Source: an uncultured Clostridia bacterium (GTDB taxonomy: Bacteria; Bacillota; Clostridia; Christensenellales; UBA1242). From it: DNA of 61,673 bases. The DNA is taken from contig CAKVGK010000004.1 of the NCBI GenBank assembly GCA_934747385.1, positions 1 to 61,673 of the forward strand. Direction: 5' to 3'. Below are positions 9,963 through 18,309 of this stretch, piece by piece. Under the pieces are notes generated by a model that worked only from the letters and a program-made list of their open reading frames with translations, searched no databases and was not told the origin of the DNA. How positions within the stretch are numbered: position 1 is the first letter of the stretch; each line of letters begins with the position of its first letter. The translations under genes were made by a program, and so were the position numbers.

Positions 9963-11549
9963 GTCAGCAAAAGTGAATGGTTGGGAAGAATTGAATTTAA
10001 ACATTGTGCCAAACTCTTGATAAGTTAAAATTCCGTCCGCATTTGCTTGTGTATAATTGGCATTGTCTGCCAACTTATAAAGAGCGGTTGGTGTTGCGGC
10101 AATTTCTGCGTCAAAACCTGACACTGCAGGGGCGGAAATGTTCAAATCCTCGCCGATGGTGTAATAATAAGACGTATTGTCATCATTAATAGGCCATTCC
10201 TCAAAACTTTTGTAATTCCTACCGTTAAAATCAATGCTGAAATCGGCAGTATTAACGCCATAAACTTGGAATTTTATGGTTTTGAATGTTACATTTTTCC
10301 TTGGCAAATACATCATTGCAACGTATTCTTTTTGCTCAACGTTTGTAAGTTTTCCATCGCCTAAAAGTGAACAATCTTTAACAAAATATTTTTCACTACG
10401 TTTGTTGTTTAAATTGTCAAAATAAGTGTTCAATGCGGCTTGAATGTTGGCTTTAACTTGGGCATCGTCAATTGAACTTTCTTCGTTAACTTTAGTGTAA
10501 GAAAGCACTCCGCCAGCCGTATTAAAATTGGCGTCTAAAATAAAGTTTTCAACAATTTCGGTTTTAAATTGACCGATTAATGTACTGTCCACCCCAAAAT
10601 ATTTAATATTTTTGGCTTTTTCTGCAAACGTTAAAGTCGAGATATCCACACCTGAACTTGCGTAATCTGGATTGTCGTAAACATAGGCTTTTTCGGTTAA
10701 AACACCCATTAAATTTTTGATTTTTTCATCGGCAGTTTCAGGGTTAAAATCTGCCATTTTATCTGCAGGAATTGTGACATTAATATTGATTGTGTAATCG
10801 TTTGTGCTGTCGATTTCTTCAAGTGCGCCATAAACAATATTTGCGTAGTCATTCAAAATGATTTTACTTCCCTGTTCGTCGTCTTTATAAACCAACCTAA
10901 CCGCGTAAAAATTGTTGCCGTCCGCACCAAATTGGCTGTTCATTCCTCCGCCTGAGCCACCGCCTCCAAAAATTGATGAAAATATTGAATCAATTGCAGA
11001 GGCAAACGCCAAAGCACCCAAAAATATAACACCGAATATTAGCAGCCAGGGAACGATTGGTGCAATGAATTGAAGGGCTTTTAAAATGAAAGCTTTAATC
11101 TTTTGAATGCGTTTAATCTCTGTTTTTGTTGCTTGCGCTTTAAGGCTTTTGGTGTGCTTTGCTTGCTGTAAAATTTCTTTATCATCATCGCTTAAAATTG
11201 GCAACTGCCTGCGATTGACTTTTTCATCAACTTTTTTGTATTGTTTTTTCAAGTGTTCTTGCAAAATTTGTTGTTGAAAGGTTAGTTTTTCGTCGCCATC
11301 GCCCTCGTCTTCGTCCTCGTCGCCTTCTTCTTCATAATCCTGAACAGTTGACGCTTTCATTCTTTCTTCTGGGCTTTGTTCGTTTCCGTCTTGGTTGTTC
11401 TCTCCGCCTTGACCATCGCCAGTGTCAACTGAAGAGGCTTTCATTTGCTCTTGCAATTGTTCCATATTATTGCTGCCGGAATTGTTTTCATCTCCGCCAG
11501 ACGAATTATCGTCATTGGACGCATTGTAAGAAAAACGATTGTCGCTCAC
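9945..11549 (-). CDS. Bitopic acidic protein of the secretion locus
   Basis: A 534-aa protein of no recognised family. Residues 1-95 are disordered and acidic, with a short internal repeat (QMKASSV near 35, RMKASTV near 63) and a Glu/Asp run near 72-90. A basic linker leads to one membrane segment at about 160-190. The exported C-terminal 340 residues are predicted to be beta-rich. Single-pass topology with a large outer domain fits a VirB8-like scaffold or a surface component, but I see no diagnostic motif. The start is GTG at 11549 with GGGGG before it. Its stop codon lies inside a terminator hairpin. Confidence 0.75.
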   Translation of the reverse strand: MSDNRFSYNASNDDNSSGGDENNSGSNNMEQLQEQMKASSVDTGDGQGGENNQDGNEQSPEERMKASTVQDYEEEGDEDEDEGDGDEKLTFQQQILQEHLKKQYKKVDEKVNRRQLPILSDDDKEILQQAKHTKSLKAQATKTEIKRIQKIKAFILKALQFIAPIVPWLLIFGVIFLGALAFASAIDSIFSSIFGGGGSGGGMNSQFGADGNNFYAVRLVYKDDEQGSKIILNDYANIVYGALEEIDSTNDYTININVTIPADKMADFNPETADEKIKNLMGVLTEKAYVYDNPDYASSGVDISTLTFAEKAKNIKYFGVDSTLIGQFKTEIVENFILDANFNTAGGVLSYTKVNEESSIDDAQVKANIQAALNTYFDNLNNKRSEKYFVKDCSLLGDGKLTNVEQKEYVAMMYLPRKNVTFKTIKFQVYGVNTADFSIDFNGRNYKSFEEWPINDDNTSYYYTIGEDLNISAPAVSGFDAEIAATPTALYKLADNANYTQANADGILTYQEFGTMFKFNSSQPFTFADEIELR

Positions 11550-11823
11550 ACTAACCCCCTTTTAATGTTTATATTTTGTTTGGTATAAATTGTAATTTAA
11601 TCTTAAAATCAATAACCATAAATCAACAAATTGCATTAAATAACACAACTGTAATTTTTAGTATTATTTTAATTTAAACAATAACGCAAAAATATAAAGC
11701 ACAGATATTTTAATTTTATTATACCAACAAAAACTCAAAAAAACAAATATTTTGTTTTATCTTTTTTTGTCAACCCTCAAATTTTATTTTCACACCACTA
11801 AAAAGATACACTCAGTATAAATA
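11550..11823. other. AT-rich gap within secretion locus
   Basis: Noncoding AT-rich DNA upstream of the 534-aa gene. Probable site of its promoter, but no clear -35/-10 pair was identified. Confidence 0.3.
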
Positions 11824-11933
11824 CCTCGGTATATGAACTCGTAAACTCGTCTTTCATTTATCTCGGCATAAAGCCTCGGTATATGAACTCGTAAACTCGT
11901 CTTTCATTTATCTCGGCATAAAGCCTCGGTATG
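11824..11933. repeat. 50-bp tandem repeat
   Basis: Two identical 50-base units (11824-11873 and 11874-11923) and the first nine or ten bases of a third. Each unit contains CCTCGGTATATG, then ACTCGT twice, then CTCGGCATAAAG. Perfect identity suggests a recent duplication. The unit is richer in CG dinucleotides than the flanks, like the interspersed repeats near 4.4 kb. Confidence 0.9.
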
Positions 11934-12000
11934 ACAAATCAGTCCCAACAAAGCAACAAAAAAAAGAGCATTGCTGCCCCTTTTTACCTTTTTATTAATT

Positions 12001-12291
12001 TTACCACCAGTTGTTGAATTCGATGATTCCGTTTGTCATAGCATATGCAAGCCAGTAGAACAAAGCAATTAATAAGCCAGTTACAACGATACCAACAATA
12101 ACTGAAATAAGTTTTGCTTTTGCTTCATCACGAGCGGACTTATCTTCTGCTCTAACGAATTTGATACCAACCCAAACAGCATAGATAATACCAGCTGTTG
12201 CTACAACAATCAAAATTGGGTTAATAACATTTGTCATAGCATTTGTTAAAGTTGTTACCCATTGTGGTACTGCCAACAATAATGAATTCAT
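12001..12291 (-). CDS. VirB2-like pilin, conjugal transfer family
   Basis: A 96-aa protein with a short N-terminus and two hydrophobic segments (about residues 20-42 and 65-88) separated by a short charged loop (RAEDKSARDEAKAK). This is the architecture of small VirB2-like pilins found in Gram-positive and mycoplasma conjugative elements, where it lies upstream of the VirB6- and VirB4-like genes, as here. The start at 12291 is set by GGGGG six bases before it; an in-frame extension upstream has no site. It probably forms the conduit or pilus subunit. Confidence 0.8.
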   Translation of the reverse strand: MNSLLLAVPQWVTTLTNAMTNVINPILIVVATAGIIYAVWVGIKFVRAEDKSARDEAKAKLISVIVGIVVTGLLIALFYWLAYAMTNGIIEFNNWW

Positions 12292-12496
12292 AAATTTCCC
12301 CCTTAATTGCACAAAATGCTTAATTTGTGCTTTTATATATGTCCATATTAGCAATATCGAAAATTAAAATCAACTAATTTTTACAAAATTTTTAATTTTT
12401 TTGCAAAAATATTACATTTTTTTTCAATTTAAAATATTTTGCATATATTTTTTATGTTTATTCATTTTGAATTAATATTTTGAAATTATACTTGTT

Positions 12497-12533
12497 CTCG
12501 TGTCTCCTTCGGGATCCCCAAAGGGGATACGAG
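12497..12533. other. GC-rich three-way-junction hairpin
   Basis: Outer arms CTCGT and ACGAG enclose two small hairpins: TCC-TTCG-GGA with a stable UUCG tetraloop, and CCCC-AAA-GGGG. The structure stands alone in very AT-rich DNA between the pilin and coupling-protein genes. It has no T run, so it is not a simple terminator. It may be a mobile palindromic repeat or a structured RNA element. Confidence 0.55.
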
Positions 12534-12574
12534 ATTATTAGACAAATAAAAAGTGTAGGTAATTTGTTGACAAA

Positions 12575-12839
12575 GTTTTTGTTTTTTTTTACAATTAAGA
12601 TATGTACTAAATGTATTTAGTTGTAGAATTTAATAAAACCTATTTACTTTGTTAATAACAGCAAAGTAAAAAAATTAGAGTTTTTGTTTTTTTACAATTA
12701 AATTATGTATTAATATATTTGATTATAAAATTTAATCAGTTTGCTTTGCTTAAAAATGCAAAGTAAGAAATCAATTTTTTTGTTTTTGTTTACAATAAAT
12801 TTTATAAATATCATATTTAGTACAAAATACTAATGTAAA
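12575..12839 (+). repeat. Three ~103-bp repeats upstream of coupling protein gene
   Basis: Units start at 12575, 12680 and 12782, each with GTTTTTG, a T run and a TTTACAAT-like segment. Units 1 and 2 also carry a hairpin (TTTACTTTG with CAAAGTAAA at 12643-12670, and a similar one at 12740-12767). Unit 1 contains the perfect palindrome ACTAAAT-GT-ATTTAGT (12606-12621). Unit 2 has a decayed version, and unit 3 has TTAGTA-5-TACTAA (12817-12833). They could be operators for a repressor controlling the VirD4-like gene, or multiple promoters. Confidence 0.65.
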
Positions 12840-12859
12840 CTAAATTAAAAAGGAATTGT

Positions 12860-14875
12860 ATGAAAAATTTTGGCAAAATCGCTTTAAAGTACTTAATTAT
12901 TTTTGTGCTTGCTTTTGTTGGAAGTATTGTTTTGATAACTTATTTTAAAGACTCAGTATTTGGTTTTAACATTCGCTATATTGGTCAAACAACGCAGATT
13001 GTGGTTGTTTTGTTGGTTGTTGGCGGCATGGCTGTTATTGACCTTATGAAAGTGCTTGATGGCAAAACCAAAAAGAAAAGTGGTGACAAAGCTGAAGACA
13101 AAGTTAAAGACACACAGGGTCGTGACACAACGCAATTCTTTAATCGTGACTTTGTTACAGAAGAAGATTTGAAGAAAACACCAGGATTTAACTACAATAC
13201 TATCACAACTATAAGAAGCAGCAAAAAAGATGGCATTTTAATTCGTGCTGAAGAAGAACACGGCAAAATGGAAATCAACTTTGTTAACCCTATTCACACA
13301 CTTGTTGTTGGTACAACCTCATCAGGTAAAACGCAACGTTTTGTAGTGCCAAGTTTACAATTGATGAGCATGACAGCAGCAAAGCCATCGTTTGTTATCA
13401 CCGACCCCAAGGGCGAGTTGTTTGACAAGTGCAGCAACAAATTCACCGAGGAGGGCTACGACGTCAAAGTTATCAACTTGCGTGATCCATTTGCCTCTGT
13501 GCAATGGAACCCACTGTCCTATCCATACGACATGTATCAACGCAGTTATCACTTGGAAAAGGAAGTTAAAGTTCACCCCCCTGGGGATAACCCAAAACAA
13601 TATAATTTGATAATTCAACGTCCGTTTGATTACACTGAAACAACATGGTTCGAATTTAACAACTTTGCATATGCCGACAAGGAAAAGTTGGAAAATGACA
13701 TGCGCGTAACTTCGCGTGAGTTGCAGGACAAGACCTTTACAGCATTGAACGACATTTGTGCCACCCTTGCACCAATTGAAAGTACAAAAGACCCTTCTTG
13801 GGAGCGCACCGCACAAAAACTTATTCAAGCAGTAATGTTGGCAATGTTGGAAGACAGCCGCATTCCAGAACTAGGCATGACACGTGAAAAGTACAATCTA
13901 TATAATGTTTATAAAATTGGCAATATGACCGACAGCGGACGCGACACTTATGCCACACTTAAAAAATATTTGTTTGACTATCGCAGCAAGTTTAGCAAGG
14001 TGCATGATTTGGCTTCGACCGCACTTAACAATGCAGAAAGCACAACCAAAAACTACATGGGCTTTGTTTCAAGCAAAACCGCCTTGTTTAGTGATACAGG
14101 TATAAGTTTCTTGACCGCACACACTGAAATTGACTTTGTTAATATGGACGAAAAGCCAACAGCAATATTCCTTATTATTCCAGATGAAATCCGCACACGT
14201 TACCCTCTTGCAATTTTGTTTGTAACTCAGTTGTATAAAAAATTGGTTGACAAAGCACAAACCTTAGGTGGACAACTTAAACGCCACGTGTACTTCATGC
14301 TTGACGAATTTGGTAACATGCCAAAGTTCCCTGAATTTGGCTCTATTATGACCGTTGGTCGTAGCCGTGGTATATTCTTTGAACTTTGTGTGCAATCATA
14401 CAGCCAGTTGTACCAAGTGTACGGGCAAGATGAAGGCAAAATTATTAAAGATAACTGCCCAATTCAAGTTTATATTGCTTCGGAAGACACAACCACAAAC
14501 AAAGAATTCAGCGAACTTTTGGGCAAGAAAACCGTTGTGGAAACCAACGAAAACAAATCTAAGGGGCCAGACGGCAAGGAAAGCACTTCAACCAGTTCGG
14601 TTGTAAAATCAATTCCTATTGCTTACCCTGAAGAACTTATGTCGTTTAGAGATAAAGGTCAAATTGTTGTTAAAACTTTTGAACCAAACGCATGCATCAA
14701 AGCAGTAGTCACCCCTGCTTATAAGTCTAAAATTTACAATATGTCACGAGTTTATGGTCAATACCAAGAAAAACGTATGTTTGATGAAGACCAAATTTAT
14801 TATGACATTAAAGAGCGCAATAAACTTCTTGCAAAACAAAACGACGATGACGACGATGATGACGATTTGTTTTAG
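12860..14875 (+). CDS. VirD4/TraG-type coupling ATPase
   Basis: A 671-aa coupling protein that normally brings substrate to a type IV secretion channel. Two N-terminal membrane segments (residues about 8-30 and 40-62) precede a RecA-like motor with Walker A GTTSSGKT near 155 and Walker B MLDEFGNMPKF near 482, both typical of TraG/VirD4. The tail ends in seven Asp then LF, an acidic motif that may bind substrate or partner. AGGA lies before the ATG. It is transcribed away from the other secretion genes and has its own repeat-rich upstream region, so it is probably regulated separately. No relaxase gene accompanies it here. Confidence 0.93.
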   Translation: MKNFGKIALKYLIIFVLAFVGSIVLITYFKDSVFGFNIRYIGQTTQIVVVLLVVGGMAVIDLMKVLDGKTKKKSGDKAEDKVKDTQGRDTTQFFNRDFVTEEDLKKTPGFNYNTITTIRSSKKDGILIRAEEEHGKMEINFVNPIHTLVVGTTSSGKTQRFVVPSLQLMSMTAAKPSFVITDPKGELFDKCSNKFTEEGYDVKVINLRDPFASVQWNPLSYPYDMYQRSYHLEKEVKVHPPGDNPKQYNLIIQRPFDYTETTWFEFNNFAYADKEKLENDMRVTSRELQDKTFTALNDICATLAPIESTKDPSWERTAQKLIQAVMLAMLEDSRIPELGMTREKYNLYNVYKIGNMTDSGRDTYATLKKYLFDYRSKFSKVHDLASTALNNAESTTKNYMGFVSSKTALFSDTGISFLTAHTEIDFVNMDEKPTAIFLIIPDEIRTRYPLAILFVTQLYKKLVDKAQTLGGQLKRHVYFMLDEFGNMPKFPEFGSIMTVGRSRGIFFELCVQSYSQLYQVYGQDEGKIIKDNCPIQVYIASEDTTTNKEFSELLGKKTVVETNENKSKGPDGKESTSTSSVVKSIPIAYPEELMSFRDKGQIVVKTFEPNACIKAVVTPAYKSKIYNMSRVYGQYQEKRMFDEDQIYYDIKERNKLLAKQNDDDDDDDDLF

Positions 14876-14880
14876 ATTTA

Positions 14881-14909
14881 AAAACGCCTGCTCCTGCTGG
14901 CGTTTTTTG
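14881..14909 (+). terminator. Terminator after coupling protein gene
   Basis: AACGCC and GGCGTT arms with a ten-base loop and six T residues, directly after the stop codon. Confidence 0.85.
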
Positions 14910-14970
14910 ATAGCAAGCCTTAACACACCAAATTATGAACGCTGGCAAAATAAATTGTTTAATTAAAATT

Positions 14971-15480
14971 ATGAAAAAATTTGATATAGTAAAGATAGTT
15001 AAATTAACAGACAACATGCAAAAATTGAATTTGCAGTTAGGTTTTCATGGCATTGTGCTTAATTCAATTTTTGATTGCTGCGAAGTAATATTTTATAACG
15101 ATTATAATTTGGGGCAATCAACAATTTGCAAAGTTGAAAACACTTCAATTCAAAAAGAAGATGAAATCTTTCCAAATATCATTAGAACAGAATTGGAAAC
15201 ATATTTAGCAAGCAAATACAAGCAATATTACAACGCTGTTCTTTCAATTCCCACATTTAAGGAATGTGATTATGTTGAGTTGATTGTTGACAAGCCAAAA
15301 TATTCAAAACAAGGCGTTCGTTGTGGCGAGAAAGGTTTTATCGTCATCGACCAAGTAATAAACAACGAAATACTTGTTGATTTTACTGGTGTCGACCAAA
15401 ATGGAAATTTATATGGTTCAGAGATTAACGTCAATACAAACGACTTAAAGTTAATAAAAAAGAGTGAACCTAGCAAATAA
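14971..15480 (+). CDS. Hypothetical protein with two SH3-like repeats
   Basis: A 169-aa cytoplasmic protein of unknown function. The N-terminal segment (FDIVKIVKLTDN then GFHGIVLNS) and the C-terminal segment (YVELIVDKPKY then GEKGFIVIDQ) look like two copies of a small beta-barrel fold of the kind annotated as DUF4926-like. No ribosome binding site precedes the ATG at 14971 or the alternative in-frame ATG at 14935, so the start is uncertain. It is followed by a strong terminator. Not obviously part of the secretion system. Confidence 0.6.
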   Translation: MKKFDIVKIVKLTDNMQKLNLQLGFHGIVLNSIFDCCEVIFYNDYNLGQSTICKVENTSIQKEDEIFPNIIRTELETYLASKYKQYYNAVLSIPTFKECDYVELIVDKPKYSKQGVRCGEKGFIVIDQVINNEILVDFTGVDQNGNLYGSEINVNTNDLKLIKKSEPSK

Positions 15481-15560
15481 ACTAGAAAAATTATATACTA
15501 TTAGTTAAAAAAAAGATAAATTGGTTAGAAAAAACAAATTAAAAAAAAATCTAGCAAAAA

Positions 15561-15588
15561 CACCTATGATTTTATAGGTGCTTTTTTT
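15561..15588 (+). terminator. Hairpin terminator
   Basis: CACCTAT and ATAGGTG arms with a six-base loop, then seven T. Almost the same stem as the terminator at 4551-4580. Confidence 0.85.
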
Positions 15589-15742
15589 AATACATTAGAG
15601 TACCAAACCCGGAGCCAGTGTTGTAAAAGTGTTGTAATTTTTTTAAATCTGTTGTTGTAACATCTCAAATTTTTCTTACTAAATTTTCCTTAAAAACTTG
15701 CGACGTACCACCTTAAAAACGCTACAATTTAACCAATCAACT

Positions 15743-15770
15743 AAAAAACACAAGTCGCTAAAACTTGTGC
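15743..15770 (-). terminator. Terminator of tRNA-fMet
   Basis: On the minus strand, CACAAGT and ACTTGTG arms are followed by six T, nine bases after the tRNA 3' end. Confidence 0.85.
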
Positions 15771-15778
15771 TTCCAAAG

Positions 15779-15855
15779 TGGTTGCGGGGACAGGATTTGA
15801 ACCTGTGACCTTCGGGTTATGAGCCCGACGAGCTGCCGTGCTGCTCCACCCCGCG
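15779..15855 (-). tRNA. Initiator tRNA-fMet (CAU)
   Basis: A complete 77-base cloverleaf with encoded CCA. The initiator hallmarks are present: an unpaired C1-A72 at the top of the acceptor stem, and three consecutive G-C pairs in the anticodon stem (GGG and CCC around the CTCATAA loop). The sequence is close to the E. coli initiator tRNA. It stands alone, not in a tRNA operon. Confidence 0.97.
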
Positions 15856-15918
15856 ATATATTAAGTTTACATTGAATTTTATGTTAAGTTGTTAACATTT
15901 ATGCTTCAATGTTTTATT

Positions 15919-15947
15919 AATATATCATATTTTTGCTGTTCTGTCAA
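15919..15947 (-). promoter_or_regulatory. Promoter of tRNA-fMet
   Basis: TTGACA, 17 bases, TATATT on the minus strand, about 64 bases from the -10 box to the tRNA. Confidence 0.6.
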
Positions 15948-16020
15948 TATTTTTGGCAAAAAATTTTAAATTTGCAAATTTGTTTAAAGTATTATTCCAT
16001 TTGCGATTACACAATCGATA

Positions 16021-18021
16021 TTAATCTGTTAAATAAAATGTGCAAGTTGAAAGTTTTTTGCGTTTTAATTTAAAACGTTTGCCAGTGTTAAGCACAAATT
16101 CATAGCCGCCATGATATGGACAATTGTCACAATTTGCGTGCAAATGTTCTTTCATTGGACAATGGCGCAAAGTCATATAAGGCATTGTGTGTTGTGCTGT
16201 GTTTTCTGCTGGAATATATGGCAATTTAAACACAGAAGCCGAAAAATCGTTGTAAATATTCATTCCACCGCCCAAATAAATTTTTGTGTTAAAACCAAGT
16301 GCGTACAAGTTGTTTGCTAATACTACAATTTTGTTTTTTTCAACCAAAGCGCGCAAAAATTCAATATCTTGTTTCAAAGCAAAATTTGGCAAATTAAGGA
16401 CAAAAATCTTGTTTAAATTTTCCACTTTTTGCTTAAAGTCAATAATTTCTGTCTCGTCATAATTTTCTGGGTCAAAAACAACGATTTTTGCAAACAAATC
16501 ATCATTAACATTTTCCACAAACTGAAAATCTTTCAATTGATTAACTTTTTGTGGCTCATTTAAAATAATTTTGTTGAGTTTTGGCGTTTCAATTTTGGTT
16601 TTTTGTTCAACAATTTTTTCCACAACCGCACGCCTAAACTCGTTTAATTTTTGTTTTGAAATGAACACATTTTCAATCTCGGCATTTATGACAAAATCAA
16701 AGTACTCGTTCTTTTTAAAATTCTCTTGTAATTCTTCAATTGAAAGTGGCGCATTTTTTGCAGATTGTAACATTTCGCCTTTAACTTCACACATTTTTTT
16801 GTTAACACAAAATTTTGCCGTTATTGGCTGGTCTGCTTTTGCAATAATTTTGATTGGAACATTTATTTTGTGCCCAGTTGCAAGCATAGCTTGTTCAAGA
16901 TTATAATCATTAATAAGGTTTACGATATCTCCTTTTTGAACATTGTTGGTTGTGGTTATGCGATAGAGTTCGCCAGCACGTGTTAAGTCGTAAGCAGTAA
17001 CAACCGCAACTTCCTGCCCTTGCCTAAAAAACTTGAAACTGGATTTTGGGTTGAGTTCACGATTGGAAGAAACAAAAATTTCATTAAATCTTTTACCTTT
17101 CTTAACGCGCTCCACCCTGCCAATTTCCAAACCTATATGGTTTTGCAATTTTGAAATTATGCCGCTGTTGCCATTAAAATAACCTTGAGTGTATCCGCGG
17201 TTGAAAGCGATTGGTAAATCGTTGTTTATTGTATCAATTCCATCCAGCGCTTGCCTATATGTTTTTGTTGCAACACCAACATAGTAAGGTCTTCTTGCTC
17301 TGCCCTCAATTTTTATTGCGTCCACACCTGCAGCCTGCAAGTCGTCAAGCCTGTCAAGCATATTAAAATCTTTTGCACTCAACAAATAGCCTGTTGCCAA
17401 GGCTTTGTTATTTAAACGCAAATCATACGGCAAACGGCACAACTGTTTGCATTTGCCTCGATTGCCACTTGCGTCAAGCAAATAAGAGGACATGTAACAG
17501 TTACCAGAAAAACAAACACACAACGCCCCTTGCGCAAAATATTCAATTTCCACATTCGTGTTTTGCTTTATGCGTTTGATTTCCTCCAAAGGAGTTTCTC
17601 GCGCCAAAACAACACGCTTAAAACCAAACTTTTCTGCTTGCATAACACCTTCCAAATTGTGCAATCCCATTTGTGTGCTTGCATGCATTTCAATTTGTGG
17701 ATAATGTGTGTGAACCAAATCCGCCAAACCCAAATCTTGCACAATAAAAGCGTCAACACCTAAATTGTAAGCATCAACAATCAAATCCAAAGCTGATTGC
17801 ATTTCTTCATTAGAGAACAAAATGTTAACAGTCAAATGAACCTTAACGCCATAAATGTGCGCCAAGTCCACTGCTTGTTTTAACGTGGTCAAAGAAAAAC
17901 CTTCAATGTTGCGCGCGTTAAAATCTTTCACCCCCAAATAGACTTCATCTGCACCATTGAAAATCGCCATCTTTAAACTTTGCTCTTCTCCAGCCGGAGC
18001 CAACAATTTCATTTTTTCCAT
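16021..18021 (-). CDS. U32 family peptidase-like protein
   Basis: A 666-aa member of the U32 (YrrO/RlhA/TrhP) family. The N-terminal TIM-barrel begins KLLAPAGEEQSLKMAIFNGA and includes the signature EYFAQGALCVCFSGNCYMSS, with a Cys cluster continuing to CKQLC near residue 190. The long C-terminal part contains a further Cys group (HCPMKEH and CDNCPYHGG). Family members are needed for hydroxylation of tRNA or 23S rRNA bases rather than proteolysis, and the cysteines probably bind iron-sulfur or zinc. No ribosome binding site is present. A promoter ends six bases before the ATG at 18021, so the mRNA is probably leaderless. Confidence 0.9.
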   Translation of the reverse strand: MEKMKLLAPAGEEQSLKMAIFNGADEVYLGVKDFNARNIEGFSLTTLKQAVDLAHIYGVKVHLTVNILFSNEEMQSALDLIVDAYNLGVDAFIVQDLGLADLVHTHYPQIEMHASTQMGLHNLEGVMQAEKFGFKRVVLARETPLEEIKRIKQNTNVEIEYFAQGALCVCFSGNCYMSSYLLDASGNRGKCKQLCRLPYDLRLNNKALATGYLLSAKDFNMLDRLDDLQAAGVDAIKIEGRARRPYYVGVATKTYRQALDGIDTINNDLPIAFNRGYTQGYFNGNSGIISKLQNHIGLEIGRVERVKKGKRFNEIFVSSNRELNPKSSFKFFRQGQEVAVVTAYDLTRAGELYRITTTNNVQKGDIVNLINDYNLEQAMLATGHKINVPIKIIAKADQPITAKFCVNKKMCEVKGEMLQSAKNAPLSIEELQENFKKNEYFDFVINAEIENVFISKQKLNEFRRAVVEKIVEQKTKIETPKLNKIILNEPQKVNQLKDFQFVENVNDDLFAKIVVFDPENYDETEIIDFKQKVENLNKIFVLNLPNFALKQDIEFLRALVEKNKIVVLANNLYALGFNTKIYLGGGMNIYNDFSASVFKLPYIPAENTAQHTMPYMTLRHCPMKEHLHANCDNCPYHGGYEFVLNTGKRFKLKRKKLSTCTFYLTD

Positions 18022-18027
18022 GTTTGA

Positions 18028-18056
18028 ATTTTAACACAACACAATAAAAAAGTAAA
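18028..18056 (-). promoter_or_regulatory. Leaderless promoter of U32 gene
   Basis: TTTACT, 17 bases, TAAAAT preceded by TGT, then six bases (TCAAAC) and ATG. Transcription would begin at or one base before the start codon. Confidence 0.65.
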
Positions 18057-18257
18057 GTATGAAATTTTAAATAAAACAAAATGAGATAATCAAAAAAAAA
18101 CAAAAAATTAATTAAAAATGTATGAATTTGTGCAAAAAATTAGCTAATTTTCACAATATTATTTAAATTTTTTACAATTCTTTTACAATTTTGTTTTAAC
18201 AGTCAAATTATTTTTTTTGTTTTAAACACGCAAATTAATTTAGTTAAAGATTTTGTG

Positions 18258-18285
18258 TTACAATTTTGAATTTTTGTGGTATAAT
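18258..18285 (+). promoter_or_regulatory. Promoter of COG0523 gene
   Basis: TTACAA, 16 bases, TATAAT with extended -10 (TGG). It lies 24 bases before the ATG, leaving room for the ribosome binding site. No Zur-like palindrome was recognised. Confidence 0.7.
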
Positions 18286-18309
18286 TGAAAAGTAAATTAA
18301 GGAGAAATT

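Noticed and set aside
4551..15855. Active integrative conjugative element inserted at tRNA-fMet
   Set aside because: No integrase, no relaxase and no duplicated tRNA-fMet 3' end at the far side within the window.
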